A stretch of 64,000 bases of DNA from Azorinus chamasolen (GCA_963576725.1 OY755241.1:57161071-57225070); one strand, 5' to 3'. Counted from the stretch's first letter, positions 18,663-29,265 are shown. Notes: generated by a model not told the origin, from the sequence alone. A program made the numbers and translations.

Positions 18663-18912
18663 TTTACCCTTTCCCTCTTCTATGTTTATTCCATATGTAA
18701 TTACCTACTGAACATTCATAGACAAAATTGTTATAATGAAATATGGAAGGTGGAACATTATAGCCATTTTAGAAAGCAAAGAAACAGATCTTTCAAATTT
18801 TATTAGCAAACAGAGCAGACCCTGATCAGACGGCTCCTCTAGGAGCCATCTGATCTGGGTCTACTCTGTTTGCAGATGCGTGAAAACACGTTTGTATGAG
18901 GGAAAGGGTTAA
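18663..18912. mobile_element. Family A TTAA MITE, full length
   Basis: TTTACCCTTTCCCTCTTCTA (TTAA decayed) to GAGGGAAAGGGTTAA; hairpin at 18804-18870. The right TTAA is shared with an F element. Confidence 0.82.
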
Positions 18913-19110
18913 CTCTTTCAACCCAGGGACACGCATACTGCCATCTGCAACCTTTAACAGTGTAGACCCAGATCAGTGGGTGCCTAGAGGAGGCTTCTGA
19001 TTATTGTCTGCACTGTTTGTCATTCAAACCCTCTAGTAGGTTGAAGGCTTTCATATTGAGTGGACTCTTTAGTTAAACACTAATGGGCTATTGCACTTTG
19101 TAAATTTCAG
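18909..19110. mobile_element. Family F element
   Basis: TTAACTCTTTCAACCCAGGG; core TAACAGTGTAGACCCAGATC to TGTCTGCACTGTTTGTCATT. Confidence 0.62.
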
Positions 19111-19177
19111 AGTTAGTTGCTGTTTATGTAATACATCAGCAAACAACACAAGTCAAGGGTCCAAGGTTATAAAACTT

Positions 19178-19272
19178 CTGAGTCTGAGATCATTCTCAAG
19201 TATCTGATTGGTCAGATTCTGAGCAAGCTCAGAATCTGACCAATCAGATGCTTGAGAATGATCTCAGACTGA
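19178..19272. repeat. Long palindrome (arms about 45 bp), CCAATCAGAT type
   Basis: GAGTCTGAGATCATTCTCAA... CAGATTCTGAGC | GCTCAGAATCTG ...TTGAGAATGATCTCAGACT. Only one or two mismatches. A half copy recurs at 22785-22850. Confidence 0.85.
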
Positions 19273-19520
19273 AGCAAAACGTTTAATAGCTTGAGGCCTG
19301 ATCACTTGCTCTTTTCAAGGTCCCAGCAGGTTCATGGTTAGATCTACGTTGTTTATATTGTTCAACTACCACCTTTTCCCCCATGCTTCTGGCCAAGCGT
19401 CGTCTTCAGCTGTAGATGAGACGAGTATCAATATCAAATTATATCTTGTTGAACTTCATTAGAATTTCCCCTTCTGAGGTGATTCTAATGATTATCAAAG
19501 GATATTGTTTGGCTGAATAC
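19273..19520. other. Non-coding stretch, nothing recognised
   Basis: No exon, palindrome or terminal repeat seen. Confidence 0.4.
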
Positions 19521-19523
19521 TAA

Positions 19524-19745
19524 CAGAGGATGTAAGATAATTTGCGTAAAATTAAACGTTTTTAGGAAAGCTTTATTTCTCTACTAAACCCAATATTGTG
19601 ACCAGTCTTTAGAAGTTTCTCGAAGGGACGATTTGAAAAACCTTTGAGACAGTTCTAAAGAGTGGTCACAGTATAGGATATGGTGGACATATGATGATTT
19701 TAGTGTATCTATAACTTTGAATATGAATTGGATAGATATGTACTC
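19524..19745. mobile_element. Family C element, diverged
   Basis: GATGTAAGATAATTTGCGTA; CTCTACTAAACCCAATATTG to AGAGTGGTCACAGTATAGGA. The loop is expanded by about 20 bp. Confidence 0.6.
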
Positions 19746-19902
19746 GTCTTGTCTACAGGTCTGTGACTGCCATCTTGTTTTGCTTTGATGGAGGGTGCTG
19801 TTGTAGACAATAATTGAATATTATTTGTTTGTAAATATAGATCTTTAGCCCTGGGGTTTTTAATCTATTTTACTGCCACATTCGTTTTTGTTTTATCATT
19901 GG

Positions 19903-20000
19903 AAATGAGAGAGTTTTACCTGACAAATGAGAGAAATGAGAGAGATTTAACCTGACAAATGAGTTTTAACCTGACAAATGAGTTTTAACCTGACAAATTT
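19903..20000. repeat. Minisatellite, TTTTAACCTGACAAATGAG units
   Basis: Four units of 19-28 bp containing CCTGACAAATGAG in direct orientation. Confidence 0.8.
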
Positions 20001-20079
20001 TAATTTGTTCATCATAAAGAGGTTACTTTATGTATTTTTTTTTCAACTTTTATTCATCGATTTATTGACGTCTCCATAG

Positions 20080-20275
20080 CGACCACATAATTTATTTATT
20101 TGTGATTTTAAAAACAGGTGGATGTTAAATGCATCGCAAAAGTAATTCAGAAAGCTCCAAAAATTCTGCATAACTTATGTCATGCATTTAGCTACCACCT
20201 GTCTTAAAAATCCAGAATTAAATTATTTTTTTTGATTGGTCACTGTTGCGAGGTTTTGCTCCTCGTATATATCGT
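20080..20275. mobile_element. Family D MITE, diverged
   Basis: ATAGCGACCACATAATTTAT on the left, GGTCACTGTTGCGAGGTTTT on the right; arms AACAGGTGGATGTTAAATGC / GCATTTAGCTACCACCTG. Confidence 0.6.
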
Positions 20276-20668
20276 TGCAGCTTACAAACATGTTATTGTT
20301 ACATAGAATTTCAGGGTTGATATTCATTTTCAACTCACTTTTCACCCTAATACATCATGAAATTAAACTTAATATAATTTAGTTGTCAATTCAATGTTTA
20401 TTGAGTGGACTTTGACTCAGCTAGACATATTAGTCATTATGGCGGTTGTGCGTGTCCCTCCATTGGTGCATTTGTCAAATTTTGTCCAGGTCCAAAATTC
20501 TTTTTGTGACGACATATTTTGGTAAAGTTTGGCATACATTTCAATCATGAGTAGATCTGATATATAAGGATACAACCATATGGTTAAATACCATTGCTTT
20601 ATAGCTCATACTATCATTTTGTTCTTGTTAATCATTCCATTTCAACATCCTACTGAACTGATATAGTG
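20276..20668. other. Non-coding stretch, nothing recognised
   Basis: AT-rich, no repeat core or exon signal. Confidence 0.4.
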
Positions 20669-20857
20669 GTCCAGATAAGATGCGTAAATTAAAATATTTT
20701 CAAGAATAACTTCTTTATTTCTCCACCAAACCGTATGTTGTGACCACTCTTTAGAATCGTCTCAAACAGACGATTCTAAAGATTGGTTACAATATGGGGT
20801 TTGGTGGAGAAATATTGATTTTAGTATTTTAGTACGCACCTGTAATCTGTTGCTTGG
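20669..20857. mobile_element. Family C element, full length (about 190 bp)
   Basis: GGTCCAGATAAGATGCGTAA to GTACGCACCTGTAATCTG. The ends form imperfect inverted repeats (CAGATAAGATGCGTA / TACGCACCTGTAATCTG). Central palindrome intact. Confidence 0.82.
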
Positions 20858-21112
20858 CTTATATTTATATCTGTTTACATCTCATATTTGTTTTATCAGC
20901 CTGCTTTAGTAGGATGACACTTGAGGGTTACTTCTCTGCCATCTGTTTGTCACCAGTTTTAGGTCACGCCTTCAGCATGTGACTCGCATGTTCCGACAAA
21001 ATATTCTTGTAGTCATTATAACTCGATTGCTTTTATATGGTACTTGTACTGTGTATGTTTCTGTTTTAAGTGTCTGTTATTTTACATTTTGTTCAAAGGA
21101 ATAGTGATGACT
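20858..21112. other. Non-coding stretch, nothing recognised
   Basis: No supported feature. Confidence 0.4.
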
Positions 21113-21333
21113 TCAACCCTTTGCTCCATAAATACGTTTTTCTACCCCTTTGCAAACAGAGTAGACCAAGATCAGATGGCTCCTATAGGAGCCATCTGAT
21201 CAGGGTCTGCTCTGTTTGCAGATGGAATAATATAGATCCGATTGTAGAGTGTCAATATGCAATTAATAAGAATCTGATTAATTTTAATGATGTCATAATT
21301 TCTTTCATGAATATTCATGGAGCAAAGGGTTAA
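21113..21333. mobile_element. Family A MITE
   Basis: TCAACCCTTTGCTCCATAAA (TTAA decayed) to CATGGAGCAAAGGGTTAA; hairpin 21149-21221 nearly perfect. Confidence 0.82.
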
Positions 21334-21368
21334 CCTGATATAGATAAAATGCATACATTTTCACTTGT

Positions 21369-21420
21369 TTAACCCTTTACTCCATGAATATCCATGTTGA
21401 AAATAATGACATGTATATTA
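21369..21420. mobile_element. Family A left-end fragment
   Basis: TTAACCCTTTACTCCATGAA then AATAATGACATG; interrupted by the B element that follows. Confidence 0.62.
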
Positions 21421-21645
21421 GCCCTTTCCTCCATAGGCTATTTTTAGACCCAACCTCTTGAATGAATCTACTGAAAAGGAGCATTAACTAGAGAAAAGGA
21501 AAACTTTAAAATTTTGTAGTTTGAAACCATTGTGATAAATAGAGCATTTGCTCCTATAGGAGCAAATGCTCTATTTATCACAATGGTTTCGAAAAGTGGT
21601 TATTACAGAGGCGTAGAAAGGGGTATTTATGAAGGAAAGGGATAA
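21418..21645. mobile_element. Family B TTAA MITE, full length
   Basis: TTAGCCCTTTCCTCCATAGG to GAAGGAAAGGGATAA; palindrome GAGCATTTGCTCCTATAGGA and inverse intact. Junctions on both sides abut family A ends. Confidence 0.83.
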
Positions 21646-21884
21646 CCCTTCACTCCATGAATATTCATGCAGCAAATAATGACACCATGAATATTAATTA
21701 TATTTAAAATAGCACGTAGACACAGGAATCCTTGACCATGGCAGAAACTGTACAATCATATCTATTTTATATCATAAGCAAACAGAACAGACCCAGATCA
21801 GACAGCTCCTATAGGAGCCGTCTGATCTGGGTCTTCTCTGTTTGCAAAGGCATAGAAAGGCATATTTATGGAGTAAAGGGTTAA
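21642..21884. mobile_element. Family A TTAA MITE, full length
   Basis: ATAACCCTTCACTCCATGAA to TGGAGTAAAGGGTTAA; hairpin 21776-21846. Confidence 0.82.
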
Positions 21885-21886
21885 TA

Positions 21887-22015
21887 ATAGTTCCTTTATT
21901 TTTCCACCATACTCCCTGTTGTGACCACTCTTTAGAATCATCTCTTTGAGGGTTTGGTGTAGAAATGATGATTTTAGTACTTGAGTACATGTATGTATCT
22001 TTATCTATAGCTCTG
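21887..22015. mobile_element. Family C element with one arm deleted
   Basis: TTTCCACCATACTCCCTGTT, GTGACCACTCTTTAGAATC, then directly GAGGGTTTGGTGTAGAAATG. Confidence 0.65.
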
Positions 22016-22248
22016 TTTAAAATATGGTTTGTTTCACTTGATACACTAGCACTGAATCATTTTCAAACTGTAGATCCTGTTTGAAGATGTGGAAATGCGT
22101 TGGATTTCGGTGACTAAGCCAGATTTGTTATTCGCACGTAGGTTTCAGGGTAAACTTACATGATTTTCAATTGTCACTTATTATTAGTAGATTATAGAAC
22201 CTTTCTGAAGGAACAGTTGGAAACAGTGTACATGAGACAAGCAAGAGT

Positions 22249-22653
22249 TTAACCCTTCACTCCATGAATATTCATGTCAGGAAAAATGGATGTAGGGATA
22301 TTTATTGGCTGATTTTTATACGCATCTGCATCATGAACAAGGAATTGTTTTCCTTGTCACAAAAATGTAGAAATATACAGTAAAATCTCGATTATTCAAA
22401 CACCGAAATGCGTATTATTATCGATCTCTTACTCTAATCTAGGTGGCAGCTCAATGCATGGTAAAAGTCATGCTTGACTTTCACTATGCATTAAGCAGCC
22501 ATCTGCCTAAAAGGGTCTTAATTCGTCTATACCGAAAATTCGAATAATCGAGATTTTACTGTATGTTATTTCATAAGCAAACAGAGCAGAACCTGATAAG
22601 ATGGCTCCTAAATCAAAGGTGTAGAACGGTGTATTTATGGAGTAAAGGGTTAA
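22249..22653. mobile_element. Family A TTAA MITE split by a family D insertion
   Basis: TTAACCCTTCACTCCATGAA to TGGAGTAAAGGGTTAA. A sequence stops at 22377 and resumes at 22562 with only a duplicated TA. Confidence 0.85.
22378..22561. mobile_element. Family D (pogo-like) MITE, intact, 184 bp
   Basis: CAGTAAAATCTCGATTATTC at the left is the exact inverse of GAATAATCGAGATTTTACTG at the right; TA duplication at 22376-22377 and 22562-22563. The best-preserved D copy in the window. No coding capacity. Confidence 0.9.
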
Positions 22654-22774
22654 TAAAGTTTTATTGTATATGATATTTTTATGCCCCGGTCTTGGAAAGG
22701 GCAGAATTAAGATTTACTCTTGTCTGTTTGTCTGTCGCACATCATTGTATCATGCAAAAACTCCAGGGTCCATG

Positions 22775-22965
22775 CTTATAAAACTTTTAGTTGAGTCTGA
22801 GTTCGGTCTCAAGTTTTTGATTGGTCAGATATGAGCCAAAGGCTCAAATCTTTCTAAAGAGTGGTCACAGTATAAGGTCTGATGGAGAAATGACGATTTT
22901 AATACAGGTATTTACGTACACACTTTATTTGTAGCTTGGTTAGAGTCATGAAAATTCATAGGATG
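22775..22965. repeat. Mosaic of the CCAATCAGAT palindrome half and a family C half
   Basis: TTGAGTCTGAGTTCGGTCTC and TTGATTGGTCAGAT match the 19.2-kb palindrome, then the sequence switches to TTCTAAAGAGTGGTCACAGT and GATGGAGAAATGACGATTTT of family C. Confidence 0.6.
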
Positions 22966-23539
22966 GTGAATCATTTTGTGATCTTGCGCACCTGGAGTAT
23001 GGTAATGATATGCACTCAGTAAGACAAGAGTGTATCCCTTGTCATAGGCCAAACTATGGCTATAGTCGTATGTATGTGGGGCATCTTTGTCCTATGAACT
23101 CTATTTTCCAATGTGTTGCACTATATATAGTCCAGTGTTGTTTTTATGTGAGTTGTACTGTACTTCAGTTGTACCGTAATTGAATCATGCCATACTCGAG
23201 TCATGCCATACTCGAGTCATGTCATACTTATATCATTTTCAAGAGCATTTATTCTATCACAGTTGAGTTCTCCACAGTTTTACAATATCTCCCCCTTTTT
23301 ACTTGGTTTAATGGATGATTGTACATTCCAAAGAGTATTTTCCCAGAATGTTCTCTTATTACCCGAAGTATTTGGACATACAAACTTTGGCAAATAGTGC
23401 AGACCCAGATCAAACTGTTTCTGAAGAGGAGATTGTGTAATTTTGTCTTGCGGACAAGATTCATATGAGTCTGACGATCATCAATTTTAATGCCAAAATG
23501 CTCTTTGTGGATGTCCGTTTCGTACTATGGACATGTTTT
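22966..23539. other. Non-coding stretch
   Basis: Only a short TCATGCCATACTCGAG triplication near 23187-23230 stands out. No exon supported. Confidence 0.4.
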
Positions 23540-23675
23540 AGTTTTAGTTTATTTTACATTCATTATGCATTAGTTCGATTTCATTTTGCATTAAGCAGTA
23601 GCCTGTCTCAAGACAGATATTTATACCAAATTTAATGTCCAGATTAGAGGCGTTTTACTGTATTCAGCTTTATAA
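23540..23675. mobile_element. Family D right half
   Basis: TGCATTAAGCAGTAGCCTGT, AATTTAATGTCCAGATTAGA and GGCGTTTTACTGTA. Confidence 0.6.
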
Positions 23676-23752
23676 ACTGATGGAGAGTACATGCTGGGTG
23701 TCCGAATAATTAGGGTAAATAGGACTTGTAGCCCAAGGTGAGCAACCCAGTG

Positions 23753-23947
23753 TTAACCTATTACCTCATAGGCTATTTTTAGACCCAAAATTTGAATGAA
23801 TCTACTGAAAAGGAGCATTTACTAAATAAAAGGAAAACATTTAGAATTGTGTAGTTTTGAAACCATTGTGATAAATAGAGCATTTGCTCCATTTGCTATT
23901 TATCATAATGGTTTCAAAAAGTGACTTTTACAGAAGGAGTGGGTTAA
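23753..23947. mobile_element. Family B TTAA MITE
   Basis: TTAACCTATTACCTCATAGG to GGAGTGGGTTAA; palindrome tip shortened (GCATTTGCTCCATTTGC). Confidence 0.78.
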
Positions 23948-24044
23948 CACCACAGTCAAAAATACTGTATGCTCAAAGTTAGATCTCATTCAACTTTGAC
24001 TGCTTTCTTTGCGATCAGACTTTAGAGGGAATGTTGATCAGATG

Positions 24045-24125
24045 TCAAACAGCAACAGTTTGGATCCTGATGAGAACCCGAGTTTCTGTGTGTCTCATCT
24101 GGAGCCAGGCTGTGTACAAATGATG
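24045..24125. mobile_element. Family E element, diverged
   Basis: AACAGTTTGGATCCTGATGA to TCATCTGGAGCCAGGCTGTG. Confidence 0.5.
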
Positions 24126-24324
24126 GTCAGGATCAGATCGTGAATAGCAGGAAAATAATTATTAAGTTTGATGCTGGATCAGTCTTCATTATTTGACATT
24201 CAGTGAGAAGTAGATACTTGTAAGAAGCTTATATGGATCTGTTAAGTTCTGTCTCAGTCACAACCCTATTTTCCCTGGTACTCTATGGTGATTCTAATAA
24301 CTCTGAGCACAATAGAGTTCGGTA

Positions 24325-24430
24325 GATTCTAGTAAATACTCCTTTTTAGCAGATTTATTCAAAGAGGCTGAATCTAAAAATAGCTTGTGAGGTAATGGGT
24401 CTAAAATTAGCCTAGGAGGTAAAGGGTTAA
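24325..24430. mobile_element. Family B right half
   Basis: GTAGATTCTAGTAAATACTC through GGAGGTAAAGGGTTAA, with a short duplication of the TCTAAAA-TAGC segment. Confidence 0.62.
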
Positions 24431-24566
24431 GCATGGTAAATGTTTTAGTTTAGACTGTGTGCCTATCTATGTGTTGTCCATTGGTTTGATACTCTGTCTG
24501 TCACATTTGTTTTGTTCTCAAAGTGTGCTGCCACATTATGTTATCTTCTACCACACTGCGAATTGG

Positions 24567-24775
24567 TTAACCCATTTCCCACATATGGAAGCCTCTGTAA
24601 AAGTCGACTTTTGAAACCATTGTGATAAATAGAGCATTTGCTCCATAGGAGCAAATGCTCTATCACACTGGTTTCTAAACTTCACGATTCAATTTTTGTC
24701 CTTTTCTCTAGTAAATGCTACTTTTCGGTAGATTTATTCAAAGAGGTTGGATCTAAAAATAGCCTATGATGGGTT
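24567..24775. mobile_element. Family B TTAA MITE
   Basis: TTAACCCATTTCCCACATAT; palindrome GAGCATTTGCTCCATAGGAG; right end GCCTATGATGGGTTTGTAA decayed. Confidence 0.75.
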
Positions 24776-25014
24776 TGTAAATACTATTGTATAGTGTACA
24801 GTTTTGATCCGGATGATGAATCTCATCTGGATTGGTCGGTCTGTTATGAAAGGGAAGTGTCACATTTACCGTATTCTCCCTAATAAAAACAACCATTCTA
24901 GTAAATGCAGTCGTACTGGGTTTTTTTGGGGGTGAGGGGCCTAACATTTTTATAAAACATCTGAAAATCTGTATACATAAGAACTATTAAATAAAGAAAT
25001 ACAGGTATTTCAAA

Positions 25015-25120
25015 TTACAGGTGGTAGCTTCAAGCAGACTGGAAGCATTGCTGTACAAGAAAGTTCCCATAGGTGCTTTCTGCATTGCTTCCATTATGCA
25101 TTAAGCTGCTACATGTGTAT
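25015..25120. mobile_element. Family D core
   Basis: ACAGGTGGTAGCTTCAAGCA arm and the TATGCATTAAGCTGCTACATG inverse; terminal repeats not clear. Confidence 0.55.
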
Positions 25121-25186
25121 GGAATGCAAGAAGCCCCTTTTAAAAATGTGATGACCCCAGAGGCGTTTATTAAAGGTAATATGGTA

Positions 25187-25420
25187 CTTACATTCTGGCA
25201 TACAGATACGATACTTACATTCTGGCATACAGATACGATACGTACCTTTTGGCAAATAGATACGATACTTGCCTTCTGGCATACAGATACGATACTTACC
25301 TTATGGCATACAGATACGATACTTACCTTTTGGCAAATAGATACGATACTTACCTTCTGGCATACAGATACGATACGTACCTTTTGGCAAACAGATACGA
25401 TACTTACCTTCTGGCAAATG
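25187..25420. repeat. 27-bp minisatellite, about nine units
   Basis: Unit TTCTGGCATACAGATACGAT + ACTTACC, repeating every 27 bp. Because 27 is divisible by 3, several frames stay open on both strands and give 9-residue repeats; I regard those as spurious. Confidence 0.93.
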
Positions 25421-25606
25421 GATTTGATCCAGATGAGATGTTGAATACATGTAGCTTGGCCTGTCACCAGGATCCAAGATGCTGGACACTTGGTCGATAG
25501 CTTCTCAAAGGCAGTAAGTACTGTAAGACCCATCTAAACCAGAAAACCAATTTTATTTAGAGGGATTTTACTGTACATGTTGCAACAGGTCACGTGATTT
25601 GTTAAC

Positions 25607-25841
25607 TTAACTCTTTCCTCCATAAATACGCCTTTCTACGCCTCTGTAATAACCACTTCTTGAAACCATTGTGATAAATACAATGTAAAGCATTTGCTCC
25701 TATAGGAGCAAATGCTCTATTTATCACAATGGGTTCAAACTACAAAATTCTAATTTTTTCCTTTTCTCTAGTAAATTCTCCTTTTGGGTAGATTCATTCA
25801 AAGAGGTTGGGTCTAAAATAGCCTATGGAGGAATGGGTTAA
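25607..25841. mobile_element. Family B TTAA MITE, full length (235 bp)
   Basis: TTAACTCTTTCCTCCATAAA to GGAGGAATGGGTTAA, with intact palindrome. Confidence 0.85.
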
Positions 25842-25967
25842 TGTTAGTAGACTCTTAGGTCACAGTCTCGTCAATACACACGATAGGCCAGTTGCAGCAA
25901 CTAACTCAAGATTCATCTGACAAGGAATCTCAGTCATATTCTCAGTTTTGAAATGTTAAAATCTCAG

Positions 25968-26413
25968 TTAACCCTTCCCGCCATGAACATTCATTGAATT
26001 GTTTATGATAATGAATATTCATGGACTGAATTGTTATACAGTAGAACCCCGGTAATGCAACCATTTAATAAATAAAGATTGCTGTCTTTATAAGCAGGTG
26101 GTTGCTTAATGCAGGACAAAAATAATGCAGAGAGCTTTCTGCATTATTTTTTCCCTGCATTAAGCTACCACCTGCATCTAGTAACAAAAATTATACCGCT
26201 TTTAGCTGGTCGCATTAGCGGGGTTTTACTTTACATGTAGTTACATATTAGAAATGGACATTTTGGGTGTGACAGAAACATCAGAATCGGATCCGTATTG
26301 TTTGATTTGCAAACAGAGCAGACCCGGATGGCGGATCTTGTAGGAGTAGTCTGATCTAACTCTACTCTGTTTGCAAAGGTGCTAAAAGTCGTCAGTATGA
26401 GGGAAAGGGTTAA
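25968..26413. mobile_element. Family A TTAA MITE split by a family D insertion
   Basis: TTAACCCTTCCCGCCATGAA to GAGGGAAAGGGTTAA; core at 26308-26378 (GCAAACAGAGCAGACCCGGA to TACTCTGTTTGC). Confidence 0.82.
26039..26231. mobile_element. Family D (pogo-like) MITE nested in family A
   Basis: TA|CAGTAGAACCCCGGTAATG at the left; TTAGCGGGGTTTTACTT (last base mutated) and TA at the right. Arms GCAGGTGGTTGCTTAATGCA and inverse. Confidence 0.82.
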
Positions 26414-26601
26414 AAATCAATGTTTTATTTGAGTAGCTTGATATAGATATGCATTGGTAATGAAGTGTAAAAACTTACAGCTTTCTGGATAATAAAATTG
26501 TATCAGATGTATATGTATCGTTGCTTTATCCTTAATCAGTTGGATATTTGTTTCCCATCTCCCGCTTGTCGCAATCTGTTTTTCTCCCGCTTGTCGCAAT
26601 C

Positions 26602-26692
26602 TGTTTTGCATTTGTAAACAGCTTGGATCCAGATGAGACGCCGAAATCGACATAACTCTGCGTCTGTTCTGGATCCAAAGTGTTTGACATTC
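26602..26692. mobile_element. Family E palindrome
   Basis: TGTAAACAGCTTGGATCCAG to CTGGATCCAAAGTGTTTGAC. Confidence 0.65.
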
Positions 26693-26763
26693 TTTTCGAT
26701 AGTATCTCAAAAGTTTGATCGTATTGGAATTGTACTAGATCCACATTTTATGTTCATGTACTA

Positions 26764-26990
26764 TTAACACTTTCCATGTTTTAAGTTTATTCCAAATTTC
26801 AATGTCTACTGAATATTCATAGACAAACTAGTTACAAAAAAAAATGGAAGGTAGAATATTGCAGCCATTTTAGAAAGTAAAGAAACAGATCGATCAGATT
26901 CAATTAGCAAACAGAGCATGCCCTGAGTTAACTCTGGGTCTACTCTGTTTGCAGATGCGTGAAACACGTTTATATGAGGGAAAGTGTTAA
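26764..26990. mobile_element. Family A TTAA MITE with collapsed core
   Basis: TTAACACTTTCCATGTTTTA to GAGGGAAAGTGTTAA. The core has lost its tip (GAGCATGCCCTGAGTTAACT). Matching TTAACACTTT / AAAGTGTTAA ends suggest co-evolved or converted termini. Confidence 0.78.
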
Positions 26991-27113
26991 CAGCATTGCC
27001 ATATGTGTGACAGACAGCACTTATATAGTAGAACTTCTTTAAAGCGACACGTATGGACACGTTCAGTTTGATATGTGGATTATGGAATAATGACCGTTCT
27101 GTTCATGCAGTAT

Positions 27114-27176
27114 ATTTAATCCCTTTCGTGTTCTGTATTCATGTAACAAATAATGACCCCGTGGATATTTATTAGG
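27114..27176. mobile_element. Family A left-end fragment
   Basis: TTTAATCCCTTTCGTGTTCT followed by AATAATGACCCCGTGGATAT. Confidence 0.5.
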
Positions 27177-27960
27177 ACCCTGCATTGAAAATGCAGGAGC
27201 CCTATTGGAATCACATTTTAGCTCACCTACGCTAAAGGCTCAAGGTGAGATGGTGTGACCACCCGTCGTCCGTCTGTTTGTTCACTTTCATTTCAAACGA
27301 CTTCTAAACCACTGGTAGGATTTCAACTAAATTTCACAGAAATGTACCTTAGGGGGTCTTCTACCAAGTTTGTTAAAATCATGACCCCTGGGCCAAAAAT
27401 GGCACCGCCCCACTAGTTTTTAGCTCACCTGAGCCAAAGGCTCAATGTGAGCTATTGTGACCGCCTGTCGTCCGTCTGTCTGTCCGTTCACTTTTATTTC
27501 AAATGACTTCTCCTAAACCACTGGGAGGATTTCAACCAAATTTCACAGAAATGTACCTTAGGGTGTCCTCTATCAAGTTTGTTCAAATCATGACCCCCGG
27601 GCAAAAAATGGCCCCGCCCCACTACTTTTAAAGGTTTTTTTTTTAAATCTTTAAAAATTTTCTTCTCTGAAACCACACTTTCTAGAGCTTTGATATTTGG
27701 TATATAGCATCATCTAATGGTCCTTTACCAAGTTTGTTCAAATGATGACCCCCGGGCCAAAAATGGCCCTGCCCTGGGGCTTGTAGTTTTTACATATACT
27801 TATATAGGGAAACCTTTAAAAATCTTTATGTCTGAAACCACATAATCTAGAGCTAAGATATTTGGTATGAAGCATCACCTAATATACCACTACCAGGTGT
27901 GTTCAAATAATGACCCCTGGGCCAAAAATGGTCTCACCCTGGGGTTTTATGCTACTTAAC
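27177..27960. repeat. Dispersed bivalve repeat (AGCTCACC/GGTGAGCT type), two starts
   Basis: Two head copies at 27220 and 27418: TTTTAGCTCACCTGAGCC, GCTCAAGGTGAG hairpin, GTCGTCCGTCTGTCTGTCCG. Then two to three tail units with GATATTTGGTAT, TACCAAGTTTGTTCAAAT and GGGCCAAAAATGGCCC. The same tail type is tandemly amplified at 43.8 kb. Class unknown to me. Confidence 0.75.
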
Positions 27961-27964
27961 ATCA

Positions 27965-28085
27965 GAATCTGTAACGGATTAAAAGTTTCCCCTTAGCAAT
28001 TTCCTCACAGTTATTTCCCTTGTCCCATCAGCATAGCCATAAGGGACAAAGGGAGATAACTGCATTGGAGTTCTAGTACCTCCAG
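27965..28085. repeat. Imperfect hairpin, AGTTATTTCCCTTGTCCC type
   Basis: AGTTATTTCCCTTGTCCC pairs with GGGACAAAGGGAGATAACT around an AGCATAGCC loop. Confidence 0.65.
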
Positions 28086-28089
28086 AATA

Positions 28090-28279
28090 GTGATTCTATT
28101 TATAACTATTTATAATAAAATGTGGAAGGACAGTGTAGCTGTTTTAGAAGGCATAGAAACAGATCTATCAAATTGCATTAGCAAACAGCAGACCCTGATC
28201 CTATAGGAGCCACCTTATCTGGGTCTACTCTGTTTGCAGATGCATGAAAACAAGTTTATATGAGGGAAATTAAGGGTTA
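28090..28279. mobile_element. Family A MITE, left end decayed
   Basis: Core at 28179-28240 with a deletion (CCCTGATCCTATAGGAGCCA), right end GAGGGAAATTAAGGGTTAA. Confidence 0.7.
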
Positions 28280-28403
28280 AATAGATTTCATCAGAAACTG
28301 TTACCCTAAAGGAAACTGCCAGGCACTGGGCAGTAAAATCTCTCCAGGTCAATGCATGACTCTTAACTCTTTGCAGGCTAGTGGTGAAACTGTGATTACC
28401 TAT

Positions 28404-28470
28404 GCAAACAGTTTGGATCCAGATGAGAGGCCGCATAATGCGGCGTCTCATTAGGATCCAAACTGTTTGT
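28404..28470. repeat. Family E palindrome, best copy
   Basis: GCAAACAGTTTGGATCCAGA to AGGATCCAAACTGTTTGT, loop GGCCGCATAATGCGGC. Flanks GATTACCTAT and CATCTTAACCATATTTTTGC recur at 14768 and, inverted, at 29160. Confidence 0.82.
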
Positions 28471-28479
28471 CATCTTAAC

Positions 28480-29050
28480 CATATTTTTGCAAAAAAATGA
28501 AAGTAAGTTTATTTTAAGAATTGAAGCAGATGACAATAACTTTTTGTTGCAGACGAAACATTAAAGGGCATTTTGAAAGGGATGTTGACCCATTAACCCC
28601 GTAGTGTGTAGTGTGAGTGATTTGTGGTTCTATACAGCTAGATGTTACCAATGTCTCTCAAATTAGATGTGGGAGATATTGGAAATTCTTAGCTAAGAGT
28701 AACACCTATTCAGCCAATCAAGGAAAATGATAATCATCTAGACTTTTGATCTGGGTCCATACCCAACTGATGTAAGTCATGGTAATGTTAAAGAAAACTG
28801 TGAAAACATGATTATGCAATGGCCCAACTGATATCAGTCATGGTAATTCTTAAGAAAACATGATTATGCATTTGCCCCCCTAACAATGATAGGTGTCAAA
28901 ATTACTACTGTGGATTAAGTCTGCTGCCCAAAAAAGCATCTTAAATATAACTTTTTTTTTATAAAATTATTGACAACACATTAAAAAGTCCTAAAATGTC
29001 TGAATCTTGTATGATATTAATGAAATAACTGAGTAAATATAACTTAATTA
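28480..29050. other. Non-coding stretch with two short direct repeats
   Basis: A GAAAACATGATTATGCA motif recurs at about 28801 and 28856 next to CCAACTGATATAAGTCATGG-like copies. Nothing else recognised. Confidence 0.45.
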
Positions 29051-29054
29051 TAAC

Positions 29055-29150
29055 AGTAGACGAAACGGGAACAGGGTAAACTTTTAGAGTAGACGAAATG
29101 GGAATGAATTAGAGAAGACGAAATGGGAAGTAGACGAAATGGGAATAAAC
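29055..29150. repeat. Short tandem repeat, GTAGACGAAATGGGAA units
   Basis: Four irregular units of AGACGAAA(C/T)GGGAA between 29058 and 29146. Confidence 0.75.
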
Positions 29151-29159
29151 CGTAATTTC

Positions 29160-29265
29160 TTTGCAAAAATATGATCAAGATGACAAACAGTTCGGATCCT
29201 GATGAGACACTGCATTATCATCTGGATCCAAACTGTTTGCATAGGTAATCAAGATGACATGATGA
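29160..29265. mobile_element. Family E element, reverse orientation
   Basis: TTGCAAAAATATGATCAAGA, then ACAAACAGTTCGGATCCTGA to TGGATCCAAACTGTTTGCAT and AGGTAATC: the inverse of the flanks at 28404. Confidence 0.7.

Noticed and set aside
18561..18806. 81-residue plus-strand frame
   Set aside because: Second half is the left part of a family A MITE.
25030..25533. 167-residue open frame with KVSIVSICQ repeats, and its counterparts on the other strand
   Set aside because: A 27-bp minisatellite keeps several frames open on both strands; no domain, splice or start context.
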